NCBI GenBank assembly: GCA_052108535.1
Contig: JBQDZM010000003.1
Location: 62,001 to 126,000, forward strand
From: Galactobacter sp052108535
Lineage (GTDB): Bacteria; Actinomycetota; Actinomycetes; Actinomycetales; Micrococcaceae
DNA: 64,000 nt
Direction of reading: 5' to 3'
Part shown: positions 9,554-17,570 of the stretch, piece after piece
Position numbering within the stretch: position 1 is the stretch's first letter
Layout: the number at the start of each line of letters is the position of its first letter
The notes under the pieces: model-generated
What the model saw: only the letters and a program-made list of their open reading frames with translations
Told to the model about the DNA's origin: nothing
The model's database searches: none
Program-made: the position numbers and the translations under genes

Positions 9554-10078
9554 TCAGCCCAACTGCGCGATCACGCAGCGTGCTTGATCCTCCGGTGAGA
9601 GCCGAACGTCCACCTCGATACCGGCCTCGTCCGTGCCCAATTCCTCCAGGTCCGCATATTGGGAGGCCAACAGGGTTTCCGGCATGAAATGCCCGGTCCG
9701 GCTGCGCAGCCGTTGCGCGATGACCTCGTGGGGCCCGGTCGCATGAACAAAGATCACCCGGTCGTGACGCAGCAGGTCTCGGTAGCGGCGTTTGAGCGCA
9801 GAACACGTGATGACCCCCGTTCTCCCCCGGCCCAGTTGCTGGTCGATCCACGCGGACACCTTCAGCAGCCACGGTTCCCGGTCCGCGTCGGTCAGCGGAA
9901 TGCCCTGGGACATCTTGGCGATATTGTCTGCCGGATGAAAGTCATCGCCCTCCGCCAGGTCGCAGCCGAGTCGGTCCGCCAGGCACCCTGCCAGCGTGGA
10001 TTTCCCGCTACCGGAGACGCCCATGACCACCAACACTGTTGGGGTGGGTGCGTCACGCCGGACGGCTGCATCAGGCAA
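9554..10078 (-). CDS. gntK: Gluconokinase
   Basis: A 174-residue kinase that phosphorylates D-gluconate to 6-phosphogluconate for the pentose phosphate pathway. The P-loop is VVMGVSGSGKST near the N-terminus. EGDDFHPADNIAKMSQGIPL and the ITCSALKRRYRDLLR region are diagnostic of the family. I place the start at TTG 10078, which is preceded by GAGGG and overlaps the stop of the upstream antitoxin gene by 8 bp. The frame is open further to an ATG at 10159, but that would lie inside the antitoxin gene. No gluconate permease or regulator is adjacent. Function is secure; the start is moderately sure. Confidence 0.88.
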   Translation of the reverse strand: MPDAAVRRDAPTPTVLVVMGVSGSGKSTLAGCLADRLGCDLAEGDDFHPADNIAKMSQGIPLTDADREPWLLKVSAWIDQQLGRGRTGVITCSALKRRYRDLLRHDRVIFVHATGPHEVIAQRLRSRTGHFMPETLLASQYADLEELGTDEAGIEVDVRLSPEDQARCVIAQLG

Positions 10079-10385
10079 GAGGTACCCTCTGATCTCCCAT
10101 GACCCATTCCAGGGAAATGTCGCCACCGACCGCCCGCAGATATTTCCGAATGGTGCCAACGCGGGTGTTCTCCAGGTCGCCGTGTTCGATCTTGGAGACC
10201 TGACGCTGCCCCACCCCGATGCGTTCAGCGAGCTGAGCCTGGGTCAACCCGGCTTCTTCCCGGAGTTCCCGCAACTTGTCTGCCCGGATTTCGCGGAGCA
10301 TACGCTGCTTCTCTCGTTCGACAGCTTCATGGTCCACCGGCCGCAGTTCCAGAAGTTCTTCCAACGTCAGACCCATCGATCTCAT
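10071..10385 (-). CDS. XRE-family antitoxin (HigA-like), partner of a decayed toxin
   Basis: A 104-residue protein with a helix-turn-helix at residues about 40-95: LREEAGLTQAQLAERIGVGQRQVSKIEHGDLENTRVGTIRKYLRAVGG, a standard Cro/C1-type domain. The ATG overlaps the stop of the upstream toxin reading frame as ATGA, the usual toxin-first HigBA arrangement in which both proteins are translationally coupled. The toxin has an internal deletion (see 10382-10577), so this antitoxin is probably an orphan. It may still autorepress its promoter and so influence gntK, which starts inside its 3' end. Confidence 0.85.
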   Translation of the reverse strand: MRSMGLTLEELLELRPVDHEAVEREKQRMLREIRADKLRELREEAGLTQAQLAERIGVGQRQVSKIEHGDLENTRVGTIRKYLRAVGGDISLEWVMGDQRVPLA

Positions 10386-10577
10386 TCCCTTCCGCGATGG
10401 CGAAGATCGTCGTCATAGATCCGTTCAGCCCTGGGCACATTCCTCCGGTACCAGCGGCCGCCCGAGGTTTGGGCCTCGTTCTGCGACCAACTCCAGTGCC
10501 GCCGCCACCTGGTTGTAAGTGGACTGGTCCAACGCTGTGAGCCAGTCCGCTATCAACCCAACTTCTATTCGCCACAT
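10382..10577 (-). pseudogene. HigB/RelE-type toxin with internal deletion and frame change
   Basis: From ATG 10577, preceded by AAGGAG, the frame reads MWRIEVGLIADWLTALDQST and then YNQVAAALELVAERGPNLGR. This is the N-terminus of phage-derived Gp49/HigB-like toxins. After GRPL it runs out of frame to a stop at 10425. In another frame from the same point the sequence continues WYRRNVPRAERIYDDDLRHR and stops at 10382. That is the expected C-terminus of the family, and it overlaps the antitoxin ATG. The central 40-50 residues, which hold the catalytic strands, are missing. The length of 196 bp is not a multiple of three, so the gene is a deletion scar, not a short functional toxin. Confidence 0.8.
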
Positions 10578-10645
10578 CCTATCTCCTTAGACCTTCAAGG
10601 TTCTACTGGTCCTGACGTTCAGTTCTTCTTCGAGGCAGAACGAGG

Positions 10646-11116
10646 TCACCTCGGTGGCGGGCCGGCCCAGGAGGTGGCAGTGGCCCTGGGCAACGGAAGC
10701 CAGCGGGCGGCCGCGCCCTGCGGCACTGCCCTGACGCTGACCTCGATGCTCGCTCCGTCACCGCGCAGCACCGTGCAGGTGGTCAGGGTGGCGCCGCTGC
10801 CGCTGGCCGCCTTGGCAGCAGCAGCGCACGGATCACCGGCCGAACCGATGCCACGAGCCACATCGGAACCTGCCAGCGCTGCAAGATCGGCCGCAGCTGC
10901 GGCCCTGGAATCCTCTGCTGCCGCAGAAGCGAAGACCACCACCCCGCCGCCCAACAGCACCGCGGCGGCGCAGATCCCCGCCACGATCGCGGTAGCCGCC
11001 CCGTTCGCCCCTCGAAGCCGTCGTTGCTTGCTCACTGCTCTGCCCCATCCGATCGCTGAGCCATCAGGTCCAATCGCTGCGTCACCGGTTCCGGTCACCG
11101 CGCTACCCCGTCCCAT
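10646..11116 (-). CDS. TadE/TadF-like pseudopilin of the Rv3654c type
   Basis: A 156-residue protein with one N-terminal membrane helix: GANGAATAIVAGICAAAVLL, where GAATA resembles a prepilin cleavage site but lacks the usual Glu at +5. The C-terminal part is small, Ala/Gly-rich, with two cysteines (DPCAAAAKAA and LTTCTVL) that could form an extracytoplasmic disulfide. The ATG at 11116 overlaps the TadE stop as TGATG, indicating translational coupling; a GTG at 11035 is an alternative. It is the last gene of the tad operon and matches Rv3654c in position and layout. It probably is a minor pilin or assembly factor. Confidence 0.75.
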   Translation of the reverse strand: MGRGSAVTGTGDAAIGPDGSAIGWGRAVSKQRRLRGANGAATAIVAGICAAAVLLGGGVVVFASAAAEDSRAAAAADLAALAGSDVARGIGSAGDPCAAAAKAASGSGATLTTCTVLRGDGASIEVSVRAVPQGAAARWLPLPRATATSWAGPPPR

Positions 11117-11481
11117 CACTGCTCCGCCACTTCGGATCGAGCCATGGCCGTGGCCGTCACCGTGATCCCGGGCCCAAAGGCCTTCCACAGCGGAACCTTC
11201 CGTTGGACCGTGACGGTGGTCCAGCCCCCTGACTCCGCCACGTTCGCCGAGGCACCCTCCCCCGCAACCCGAGTGACGTCGACCTTGCCGCCGTCTCCTC
11301 TGGCATGTTCGCGAGCCATGGCGCCTGCCGCCTGTTGCACCCTGACCTGGTCGGAGCCCACCACCGCGGCTCCGACCACGGTCAGGATGACGAACAGGAT
11401 CACCGGCATCAGCACCGCCAGTTCAGCGGTGACACTGCCACGTTGCCGTTCTGCCGGGCCGTGCCGGCGATCCTCACCCAT
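11116..11481 (-). CDS. TadE-like minor pilin
   Basis: A 121-residue protein with the TadE signature at its N-terminus: RGSVTAELAVLMPVILFVIL. Cleavage after the Gly would leave Glu at +5, as in Flp-type prepilins. One membrane helix is followed by an extracytoplasmic beta-rich domain. It starts 1 bp after the DUF4244 stop and is coupled to the next gene by TGATG. TadE proteins are processed by prepilin peptidase and needed for pilus assembly. No prepilin peptidase gene is in the window. Confidence 0.85.
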   Translation of the reverse strand: MGEDRRHGPAERQRGSVTAELAVLMPVILFVILTVVGAAVVGSDQVRVQQAAGAMAREHARGDGGKVDVTRVAGEGASANVAESGGWTTVTVQRKVPLWKAFGPGITVTATAMARSEVAEQ

Positions 11482-11482
11482 C

Positions 11483-11668
11483 TCAGCCGCCCAGGGCCTT
11501 GCTGATCAGTCCGGTCAGCAGAGACTTCACCTGGCCACCGCCCAGGATCGTCACCAACAGCCCGGCGAAGCCGACCGCGGCCAGAGTTACGATGCTGAAT
11601 TCAGCGGTAGCGATTCCGTCTTCCCCACGGAATCTACGGGCTGGTCGAGGACTCGTTGTGGTTGTCAT
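11483..11668 (-). CDS. DUF4244 protein, probable Flp-like major pilin
   Basis: A 61-residue protein: a short basic leader (residues 1-18), then G-IATAEFSIVTLAAVGFAGLL, a hydrophobic helix with Glu at +5 and Phe at +6 after the predicted cleavage Gly18. This mirrors Flp pilin (Glu at +5, Tyr at +6). A strong Shine-Dalgarno (GGAAGGAAGGAGGG) precedes the ATG, as expected for an abundant structural subunit. It sits between tadC and tadE. The family is formally a domain of unknown function; the pilin role is inferred from cleavage motif, size and context. Confidence 0.8.
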   Translation of the reverse strand: MTTTTSPRPARRFRGEDGIATAEFSIVTLAAVGFAGLLVTILGGGQVKSLLTGLISKALGG

Positions 11669-11843
11669 GTCCCCTCGCCCTCCTTCCTTCTCCCGGTAGG
11701 GGCCGGGTGCCCAGGAGCCTCGTTCGAGGTCCGTGGAACCAGCTTGACCCGATTCGGGAAACGGCGGGTGGGGGTGGAGGCCGATCCGTGGACGACACGC
11801 CGCCGTTCGGCACCAGATCGCGGAATCCGCCGGCCTGCAGTGC

Positions 11844-12386
11844 TCACCAGGGCATCAGAGCCAGCGCGATCGGGACCACACCCAAGCAGATGAAGGCAGG
11901 TAGCCCGCACAACCCCATGGGTAGCACCAGCTTCACGGCCAGGGATGCGGCACGGGCCTCCTCGTCCCTGGCCCGGCCCCGCCGCTGTTCGTGCGCCCGC
12001 CTGCTCAGCACCACCGAGACAGGTGCGCCGGTCCCCTCGGCGAGCGCAAGGGCCTCCCGCAGCCCTCTGTGCTGTGGTGCCCAGGCCCAGGCCTGCTCCG
12101 GCGTGGCGCCCCAGGCGAGCATGCGAGCCACGACGGCTAGCTCCGGTGCGGGAGAGTTGCCCGCGCCTAGGTGCTGCAGAGCCAACGTCACGGAGGCTCC
12201 GGAGCGCAGCAGGGCCGCTGCGGCGTCGGCCACGAGCGCAGAGGATCCGGCGTGGTCCGCAGGCCGCGCTCTAGGTGACCGCCGAGGTTGCACCGGTGAC
12301 GCAACGGGAGCGGGCAACAGGCAGAGCCCGGCGACGCAGGCCGCTGCTAACCAGGCAGCCGCCACCGCAGCGGCTGCCGCACTCAT
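11844..12386 (-). CDS. tadC: Type II secretion F family protein (TadC-like)
   Basis: A 180-residue inner-membrane platform protein, shorter than full TadC (about 300). An N-terminal helix (AAAAAVAAAWLAAACVAGLCL), a cytoplasmic T2SSF domain (residues about 60-140, with LARRAHEQRRGRARDEEARAASLAVKLVLP-type basic stretch) and a C-terminal helix pair are visible. I chose ATG 12386 because it follows the tadB stop (12403); the frame opens earlier, at 12449, but that would overlap tadB. It sits downstream of tadB, as in other actinobacterial tad loci (Rv3657c/Rv3658c). Confidence 0.82.
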   Translation of the reverse strand: MSAAAAAVAAAWLAAACVAGLCLLPAPVASPVQPRRSPRARPADHAGSSALVADAAAALLRSGASVTLALQHLGAGNSPAPELAVVARMLAWGATPEQAWAWAPQHRGLREALALAEGTGAPVSVVLSRRAHEQRRGRARDEEARAASLAVKLVLPMGLCGLPAFICLGVVPIALALMPW

Positions 12387-12402
12387 GATGACGTTCCGGA
12401 AC

Positions 12403-13281
12403 TCATGGCGTTCCCGCCCGCATGATGCGTCTGGACCACAGTGCGGCAACGCCCCAGAAGATCAGCCCCAGGACCAGGGCTGCCCGTCCCCACACCGTGC
12501 CGACCAGGATGTTCAGTGGCTCCGCTCCGAGCGCTTGGGCCAGGAGCAGCCCTCCGATGGGTAGGCTCATGAGAATCCGACGCGTGGTGCGAGCCGCCGC
12601 CAGTCCGGAGACCCGGGCGCGGGCGGCGTCCGCTCTAGCGGTGCATTCGTCCCGCACCCGTTCCAGCAGGTCCGCCAACGGTGCTCCCGTCCCGGTCGCC
12701 AGACCCACCGCCCAGACCGTCTCCTGCCAAGCGAGGCCGGGTCCCTGCACGCTGACCAGATCGCCTCCGGAGCGCAGCTGCAGGTCCGCGGCGGCGAGCG
12801 CCGCCAGCCACTGAGTGCGCAACGTTGAGGCCTTCACCCGCTCCCGTCCCTTCCTGGTCAGGGCGGAAGGTTCACCGTCCTCCCCTAGCCACAGCCGACG
12901 TCCGGCAGGGTCAAGGGCGTCCGAGGCCCTGGTCGAGCCCCAGACCCGGAACAGCTCCGTCGCGGAGACACCCGCCTGCAGCAGCGCCACGGCTTGCCCC
13001 AGCGCTTCCGCGGCGACGTCGTCTGCCAACGGATCGGTGCCACCGCTTTCCTTCGGTCCCCACCTGTCGTGCGCGCCCGCGGTGCGCGCAGCGCTGACCC
13101 CGCGCCCCGCAGTGTTGTCGAGCGTCCCAGTGTTCTCAGGCGTCCCAGTGCGATCGAACTTGCCAGTGTGTTTGAACCTGCCGGTGCGCTCGCGCCTCCC
13201 GGTCTGTTTGGGCCTGCTGATGAGCAGTAGGAACAGCGCACAGGCCAGCCCCGCAATGACGGCCGCCACGTAGTCGCTCAT
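12403..13281 (-). CDS. tadB: Type II secretion F family protein (TadB-like) with hexapeptide repeats
   Basis: A 292-residue platform protein. The N-terminal helix (YVAAVIAGLACALFLLLI) is followed by six tandem hexapeptides of pattern x-x-T-G-x-x (KQTGRR, ERTGRF, KHTGKF, DRTGTP, ENTGTL, DNTAGR), encoded by an 18-bp minisatellite. Then come the T2SSF domain (about residues 95-230) and two C-terminal helices (ILMSLPIGGLLLAQAL; AALVLGLIFWGVAALW). ATG 13281 follows GGGG near the tadA stop. The repeats lie in the predicted cytoplasmic linker and are charged, unlike anything in standard TadB, so they are probably strain-variable. Confidence 0.85.
   Translation of the reverse strand: MSDYVAAVIAGLACALFLLLISRPKQTGRRERTGRFKHTGKFDRTGTPENTGTLDNTAGRGVSAARTAGAHDRWGPKESGGTDPLADDVAAEALGQAVALLQAGVSATELFRVWGSTRASDALDPAGRRLWLGEDGEPSALTRKGRERVKASTLRTQWLAALAAADLQLRSGGDLVSVQGPGLAWQETVWAVGLATGTGAPLADLLERVRDECTARADAARARVSGLAAARTTRRILMSLPIGGLLLAQALGAEPLNILVGTVWGRAALVLGLIFWGVAALWSRRIMRAGTP
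13111..13218. repeat. 18-bp tandem minisatellite, 6 copies, inside tadB
   Basis: Six imperfect 18-bp units start at 13111, 13129, 13147, 13165, 13183 and 13201 (AGTGTTGTCGAGCGTCCC and variants). The unit length keeps the reading frame and codes x-x-T-G-x-x, so copy number can change without breaking the gene. Confidence 0.9.
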
Positions 13282-13297
13282 CTGCGTACCCCGCCCT

Positions 13298-14500
13298 TCA
13301 TCCCCGCCCCAGGGTCCGGTCGAACCAACCAGTCTCGGGCCCCGTGGAGAACACACCCGCACGGTCACGGGTGAGAATGTCGCCAGTAGTCAGCTCGCCG
13401 TCACGAAGGACAAGCCGTGACAAGGCCACCGGACTGCGCCCCTGGGGTCCCCTGGCCATATGCACCACCACATCCACCGCTGCCGCGGCCTGCAGGGTCG
13501 TGGAGCGCACATCCCAGCCACCCAGTGCGCCCAAGGCCAACAGCCGCGACCCGACCGCGTCCGGTGAGTTGGCATGCACGGTGGCACCCGCGCCGTCGTG
13601 CCCAGTGTTCAGGGCCATCAGGACGTCCCTGACCTCCTCGCCACGACATTCGCCGACCACCAGTCGATCCGGACGCATCCGTAACGCCTGCCGCACCAGG
13701 TCGGTGAGGTCCACCACGCCAGCCCCCTCCGTGTTACCGGTCCTGGACGCCAGCGACACACAGTGCGGGTGGTCCGGGAGCAGCTCCGGTGCATCCTCGA
13801 CCGCCACGATGCGCTCGCCGTGCGGGACCCTGCCCAGCATGGCCGAGAGCAGGGTGGTCTTCCCTGCGCCGGTCCCGCCGGAGACCAGGAAGTTCAGCCG
13901 CAGATCGATCACCCTGCGCAGGGCCTCCCTGAACGGATCCGTCGGGTCCGGGAGCACGATCTCCAAGGTCGCGTCCGCCCGCGGGACCCGGCGCAGACTG
14001 AGCACGGTGGCTCCTTGGGCCACCGGGGGAAGGACGGCGTGGACACGCACCCCATCCACCACCACGTCTGCGTAGGGACAAGCATCATCCAGGCGCTTCC
14101 CCGCCCCTGACACCAGCCGAACGGCCAAGGCGCGGGTTACCTCCGGCGCCAGCAGCATCCCCGGGACCGGGTGCAGGCCCGTGGGATCATCCACGAACAC
14201 GGTGCCGTCAGCATTGACCAAGACGTCGGTGACCCCCTCGGTCTCAAGGAGGGGCTGCACAGGGCCGAACCCGACCAGTTGGGCCAGGACAGCGTGCGCC
14301 GTCTCCTCAACGGCCGCCGCGCCGCGCAACCCGGTCAGCCGTCCCACCCAGGAGGCGACCACGGCCCGCGTCGGCTCCTCGCCGCGCGAGGCCAGCTCCT
14401 CCCGGATCCGATCCACCAGGGCTTGATCTACCCGGGTCTGATCCATCCCGGTCTTGTCTATCCCGGCCTGGTCCACTCGGGCCTGATCCGCCGCACTCAT
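13298..14500 (-). CDS. tadA: Tad pilus assembly ATPase TadA/CpaF
   Basis: A 400-residue secretion ATPase that powers pilus assembly (and possibly retraction) at the inner membrane. Walker A is FLVSGGTGAGKTTLLSAML, the Asp box is ERIVAVEDAPELL, Walker B is RPDRLVVGECRGEEVRD, and HANSPDAVGSRL is the His box. The N-terminus carries five pentapeptide repeats (DQARV, DQAGI, DKTGM, DQTRV, DQALV) encoded by a 15-bp minisatellite. ATG 14500 overlaps the upstream stop as ATGA, so it is coupled to the TadZ-like gene. Confidence 0.93.
   Translation of the reverse strand: MSAADQARVDQAGIDKTGMDQTRVDQALVDRIREELASRGEEPTRAVVASWVGRLTGLRGAAAVEETAHAVLAQLVGFGPVQPLLETEGVTDVLVNADGTVFVDDPTGLHPVPGMLLAPEVTRALAVRLVSGAGKRLDDACPYADVVVDGVRVHAVLPPVAQGATVLSLRRVPRADATLEIVLPDPTDPFREALRRVIDLRLNFLVSGGTGAGKTTLLSAMLGRVPHGERIVAVEDAPELLPDHPHCVSLASRTGNTEGAGVVDLTDLVRQALRMRPDRLVVGECRGEEVRDVLMALNTGHDGAGATVHANSPDAVGSRLLALGALGGWDVRSTTLQAAAAVDVVVHMARGPQGRSPVALSRLVLRDGELTTGDILTRDRAGVFSTGPETGWFDRTLGRG
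14411..14485. repeat. 15-bp tandem minisatellite, 5 copies, at the 5' end of tadA
   Basis: Five imperfect 15-bp units start at 14411, 14426, 14441, 14456 and 14471 (ATCTACCCGGGTCTG and variants), coding the DQxxV-type pentapeptides on the minus strand. The unit preserves the frame. Confidence 0.88.
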
Positions 14501-15708
14501 GCCACCCACCCCAACGGTTCCCCCGCAGCCAGCCGGGGACTCCATCTCCTGCGGATCAGCCTGGACGTCGCCCCAGGCATGCGGCCGTGTTTCACATCCA
14601 CCGTCCCCGCCCACGCGGCCCCCAACCGGTCAGCAGTGTCCGGCCCGTCCGGTGTACGCCCGAGTCCCCGCACCGTCACCAGATCCGGGGCGGGCATCCC
14701 CAACCGATCGGGCGCGGGCCTCGGCAGCGGGCCCGCCCCAACGGCCACGACCTGCTGCACCACGCAGGAGAGCTCCCCGAGCGATCCCGTACTGTCCCAC
14801 CACTGGTTCGGATCAGCGCAACCCAGAGCAGCGACCACCACATCGCACCCAAGTGTCAGCACCTCGATCAATCGTGCTCGGTCCCCCGGCGACGTTCCCC
14901 TCACGCCACCGGCCAGGACGGGGATGCCACCCACGCCTCCACCCAGGCTGCCACCCAGCAAGGGCAGCGCGGCGATGAGCCCGTGCGGTGACCCGTCACG
15001 AACTGATCTGCTGGCTTCATTCCACCCCACGAGGGACTCCTCGGCCGCCTGCTGGCTCACCGCGGCGGCGATCCCACCCACGCCGTGGGCATCCACCAGC
15101 ACCGTGCGCAGCCCCGCCTTGGCGGAGGCCGAAGCCACCAACACCGCGACCCGGTCGGGGCACGCGGCCTCCCCCACGCCACATACCGCGATCACCCTTC
15201 CCTGGCCCTCAACACTCTGACCACCCACGACCTGGCCCGAATCCCCGCGGGGCCCAACGGCACCAGCCCCAACCGCCCCCAAATACTGCGCGAGCCATCC
15301 CCTCCCCTGCGGCAGCACCACCGACCTGTGCCCCGGCGAACGAGCGGCCCGCGCCCACAGCAGCTCCTCGTCGATCCCCACCAACACCGCATCAGCCGGC
15401 AGCTGCCCAAGCAGCTGCGCATCCCACAGCACCGCGCACCGCTGCGCCACACCCTGCTGAGGCCCAGTAGCAGCAGTGCCAGCCGTAGCCACAGCCGACG
15501 CATCGCCACTCTCAACGACCTCCAGTTCCAACCCCGCGCCCGCCACCACCGGAGCCACCTGATCCGCCACCCGCGGGTCGGCGGTCACCAAGGTCACGGT
15601 CCGCGACGCGCCCGCCCGACGTCCGGGTCGTCCCGCCCCTGAGCGGCGCGCCCCTGAGCGGCGCGCCCCTGGCTGTCCCGCCTCATGTTCCTGCACCAAT
15701 TTCCACAT
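14497..15708 (-). CDS. TadZ/CpaE-like (Rv3660c/Ssd-type) MinD-fold protein with degenerate P-loop
   Basis: A 403-residue protein, first gene of the tad operon. The N-terminus has Arg/Gly repeats (GARRSGARRSGAGRPGRR). A receiver-like region (residues about 35-150) precedes a MinD/ParA-like domain: VIAVCGVGEAACPDRVAVLV at the P-loop position and TVLVDAHGVGGIAAAV after it. The expected KGGVGKT lysines are absent, so ATP hydrolysis is doubtful. The family localises the pilus machine; the M. tuberculosis relative is called a septum-site protein. ATG 15708 is preferred over the frame opening at 15804. It is divergent from the polymerase gene. Confidence 0.78.
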   Translation of the reverse strand: MWKLVQEHEAGQPGARRSGARRSGAGRPGRRAGASRTVTLVTADPRVADQVAPVVAGAGLELEVVESGDASAVATAGTAATGPQQGVAQRCAVLWDAQLLGQLPADAVLVGIDEELLWARAARSPGHRSVVLPQGRGWLAQYLGAVGAGAVGPRGDSGQVVGGQSVEGQGRVIAVCGVGEAACPDRVAVLVASASAKAGLRTVLVDAHGVGGIAAAVSQQAAEESLVGWNEASRSVRDGSPHGLIAALPLLGGSLGGGVGGIPVLAGGVRGTSPGDRARLIEVLTLGCDVVVAALGCADPNQWWDSTGSLGELSCVVQQVVAVGAGPLPRPAPDRLGMPAPDLVTVRGLGRTPDGPDTADRLGAAWAGTVDVKHGRMPGATSRLIRRRWSPRLAAGEPLGWVA

Positions 15709-15799
15709 GCCGCCCAGCCTGCACGCCGCCCCCCCCTCCGCGGGACTCCCCCATCGCCCAACTGTGGACGACACGCCGCCCGGGGGCGTCGTCCACGGG

Positions 15800-15805
15800 C
15801 ACAAT
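15800..15805 (+). promoter_or_regulatory. -10 element CACAAT, 7 nt before ATG 15813
   Basis: CACAAT followed by exactly 7 nt and ATG fits a leaderless transcript and argues for the start at 15813 instead of the ATG at 15804 inside the -10/+1 region. Confidence 0.5.
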
Positions 15806-15812
15806 GGTCACT

Positions 15813-17441
15813 ATGACCACCTACCTCATGGCCCCACCTGCCCAACCGGCAGGCAGCCACGAGGAATCCCACACCCTGCTCCCACTGGACCAGGACGGGA
15901 ACCCCGCCGCGGAGCCAAGAACGTTCACCACGCCCGACCTCGCGGCGACCATCGCCCGGATCCAGAACACTGATCCCACCTCACGTTTCGTGTGGGCCGA
16001 TACCAGAACCGCCTACCCGCCCCTGCTGCGGCACGGCCTGCAGGTGGCCCGCTGCCACGACCTGGGACTGGCCGCCCGCGCCCTGGCACCGCTCATCGGA
16101 TCCGATTCCCTCATCGGCCCCCGACCCGAACACCTCGACCCGAGACAGGACACGCAGGACACTCTCTTCGCCGCCCCCACCCCCACCGGACCCGACGCCG
16201 CCACTCTCGCCGCTGAATACCGCCGCCAGATCACCGCCCGCACCCGAGCCACCGACTCTGCGCCGGCCCTCGACGGGCAAAAACTCTGGCTCCTGGCCAG
16301 CCTCGACTCGGCAGGCACGCTCGCCGCCGCGGAGATGCACCACACCGGTATTCCATGGGATCGCGCCGCACATGAGCGCATGCTGGCCGAAGCCCTGGGG
16401 TCCCGGGTCCCGGAGGGTCAGCGCCCCGCCCGGCTCGAAGAACTCACCGGCAGCATCCGCTCCGGTTTGGACGCAGCCCAGCTCAATCCGGACTCGCAAC
16501 CTGACCTGTTGCGGGCCCTGCACCGCGCCGGGATCGAGGCCAACAGCACCCGCAAATCCGATCTGGAGCAGCTCAACCACCCCGTGATCCCAGCCCTGCT
16601 GGAATACCGCAAACTCTCCCGGCTGCACGCCGCCAACGGCTGGGCCTGGCTTGAGGCATGGGTCAGGGACGGACGCTTCCACCCCACCTACGACGTCGCC
16701 GCCGTGGTCTCCGGACGATGGGGCGGCCACGGCGGTGGCGTGCAGCAGCTGCCTAAGGAGATCCGCTCGGCCGTCCGCGCCGATCCTGGCCACACCCTAG
16801 TGGTGGCCGACGCCTCGCAGTTGGAACCGCGCGTCCTCGCCGCGGTCAGCGCCGACCGGGCCTTGGCCGCAGCTGGCGACGGACACGACCTCTACCAAGG
16901 GATCGCGGACCTCGCCTTCGGCGGGGACCGGAAGGTCGCTAAGGTCGCGATGTTAGGCGCCATGTACGGCGGCACCACCGGCATCTCCGCCCAGATGGCG
17001 CCCCGGCTGGCCCACGCCTTCCCCACCGCCACAGCGTTCCTGGAGGCGGCGGCCCGCACCGGCGAGCGCGGGGGCGTGGTGGCCACGTGGCTCGGGCGGG
17101 TCTCCCCCGCCCCGCGGGACATGCCCGACGACGCGCGGGCCGCCCGCGCGCATGGCCGCTTCACCCGCAACTTCGTGGTGCAGGGCGCGGCCTCCGAGTG
17201 GGCGGCGGCGTGGCTGGCCACGCTGCGCACGCGATTGCACCGCGCCGTCCCGCAGGCGCGGCAGGTGCTCTTCCTGCACGACGAGATCATGGTCCACACG
17301 CCCACGGATTCCGTCGCGCGCGTGGAGCAGGTGATGACGGAGGCCGCCGCAGAGGCCTCCGCCCTGATCTTCGGTGCCATCCCCGTGCAGTTCCCCGTGG
17401 ACGTGGGCCACGGGCAGGACTACGCCACGGCCAAGGGCTGA
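15813..17441 (+). CDS. Pol I-family DNA polymerase (annotated bifunctional 3'-5' exonuclease/DNA polymerase in relatives)
   Basis: A 542-residue family A polymerase without a 5' nuclease domain. Motif A is LVVADASQLEPRVLAA near residue 330, motif B is KVAKVAMLGAMYGG near residue 375, and motif C is VLFLHDEIMVH near residue 485. The N-terminal 150 residues occupy the place of the proofreading exonuclease, but I cannot find the DxE metal ligands, so proofreading is doubtful. It is about 60 percent the length of PolA and is probably an accessory enzyme (lesion bypass or repair). It is transcribed divergently from the tad operon. A role connected with imported DNA is speculative. Confidence 0.87.
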   Translation: MTTYLMAPPAQPAGSHEESHTLLPLDQDGNPAAEPRTFTTPDLAATIARIQNTDPTSRFVWADTRTAYPPLLRHGLQVARCHDLGLAARALAPLIGSDSLIGPRPEHLDPRQDTQDTLFAAPTPTGPDAATLAAEYRRQITARTRATDSAPALDGQKLWLLASLDSAGTLAAAEMHHTGIPWDRAAHERMLAEALGSRVPEGQRPARLEELTGSIRSGLDAAQLNPDSQPDLLRALHRAGIEANSTRKSDLEQLNHPVIPALLEYRKLSRLHAANGWAWLEAWVRDGRFHPTYDVAAVVSGRWGGHGGGVQQLPKEIRSAVRADPGHTLVVADASQLEPRVLAAVSADRALAAAGDGHDLYQGIADLAFGGDRKVAKVAMLGAMYGGTTGISAQMAPRLAHAFPTATAFLEAAARTGERGGVVATWLGRVSPAPRDMPDDARAARAHGRFTRNFVVQGAASEWAAAWLATLRTRLHRAVPQARQVLFLHDEIMVHTPTDSVARVEQVMTEAAAEASALIFGAIPVQFPVDVGHGQDYATAKG

Positions 17442-17570
17442 ATCCCAGATTTTCCTCGAGTTTGATGCGTCGGTCCGGCCTCACGCCTGTCTCGTTCAAG
17501 CATCAAAGCCGTAAACAGGCATCAAACCGACACCGGAGACGTAGCTGACGACTGAAACGCGGCAGCGCGT

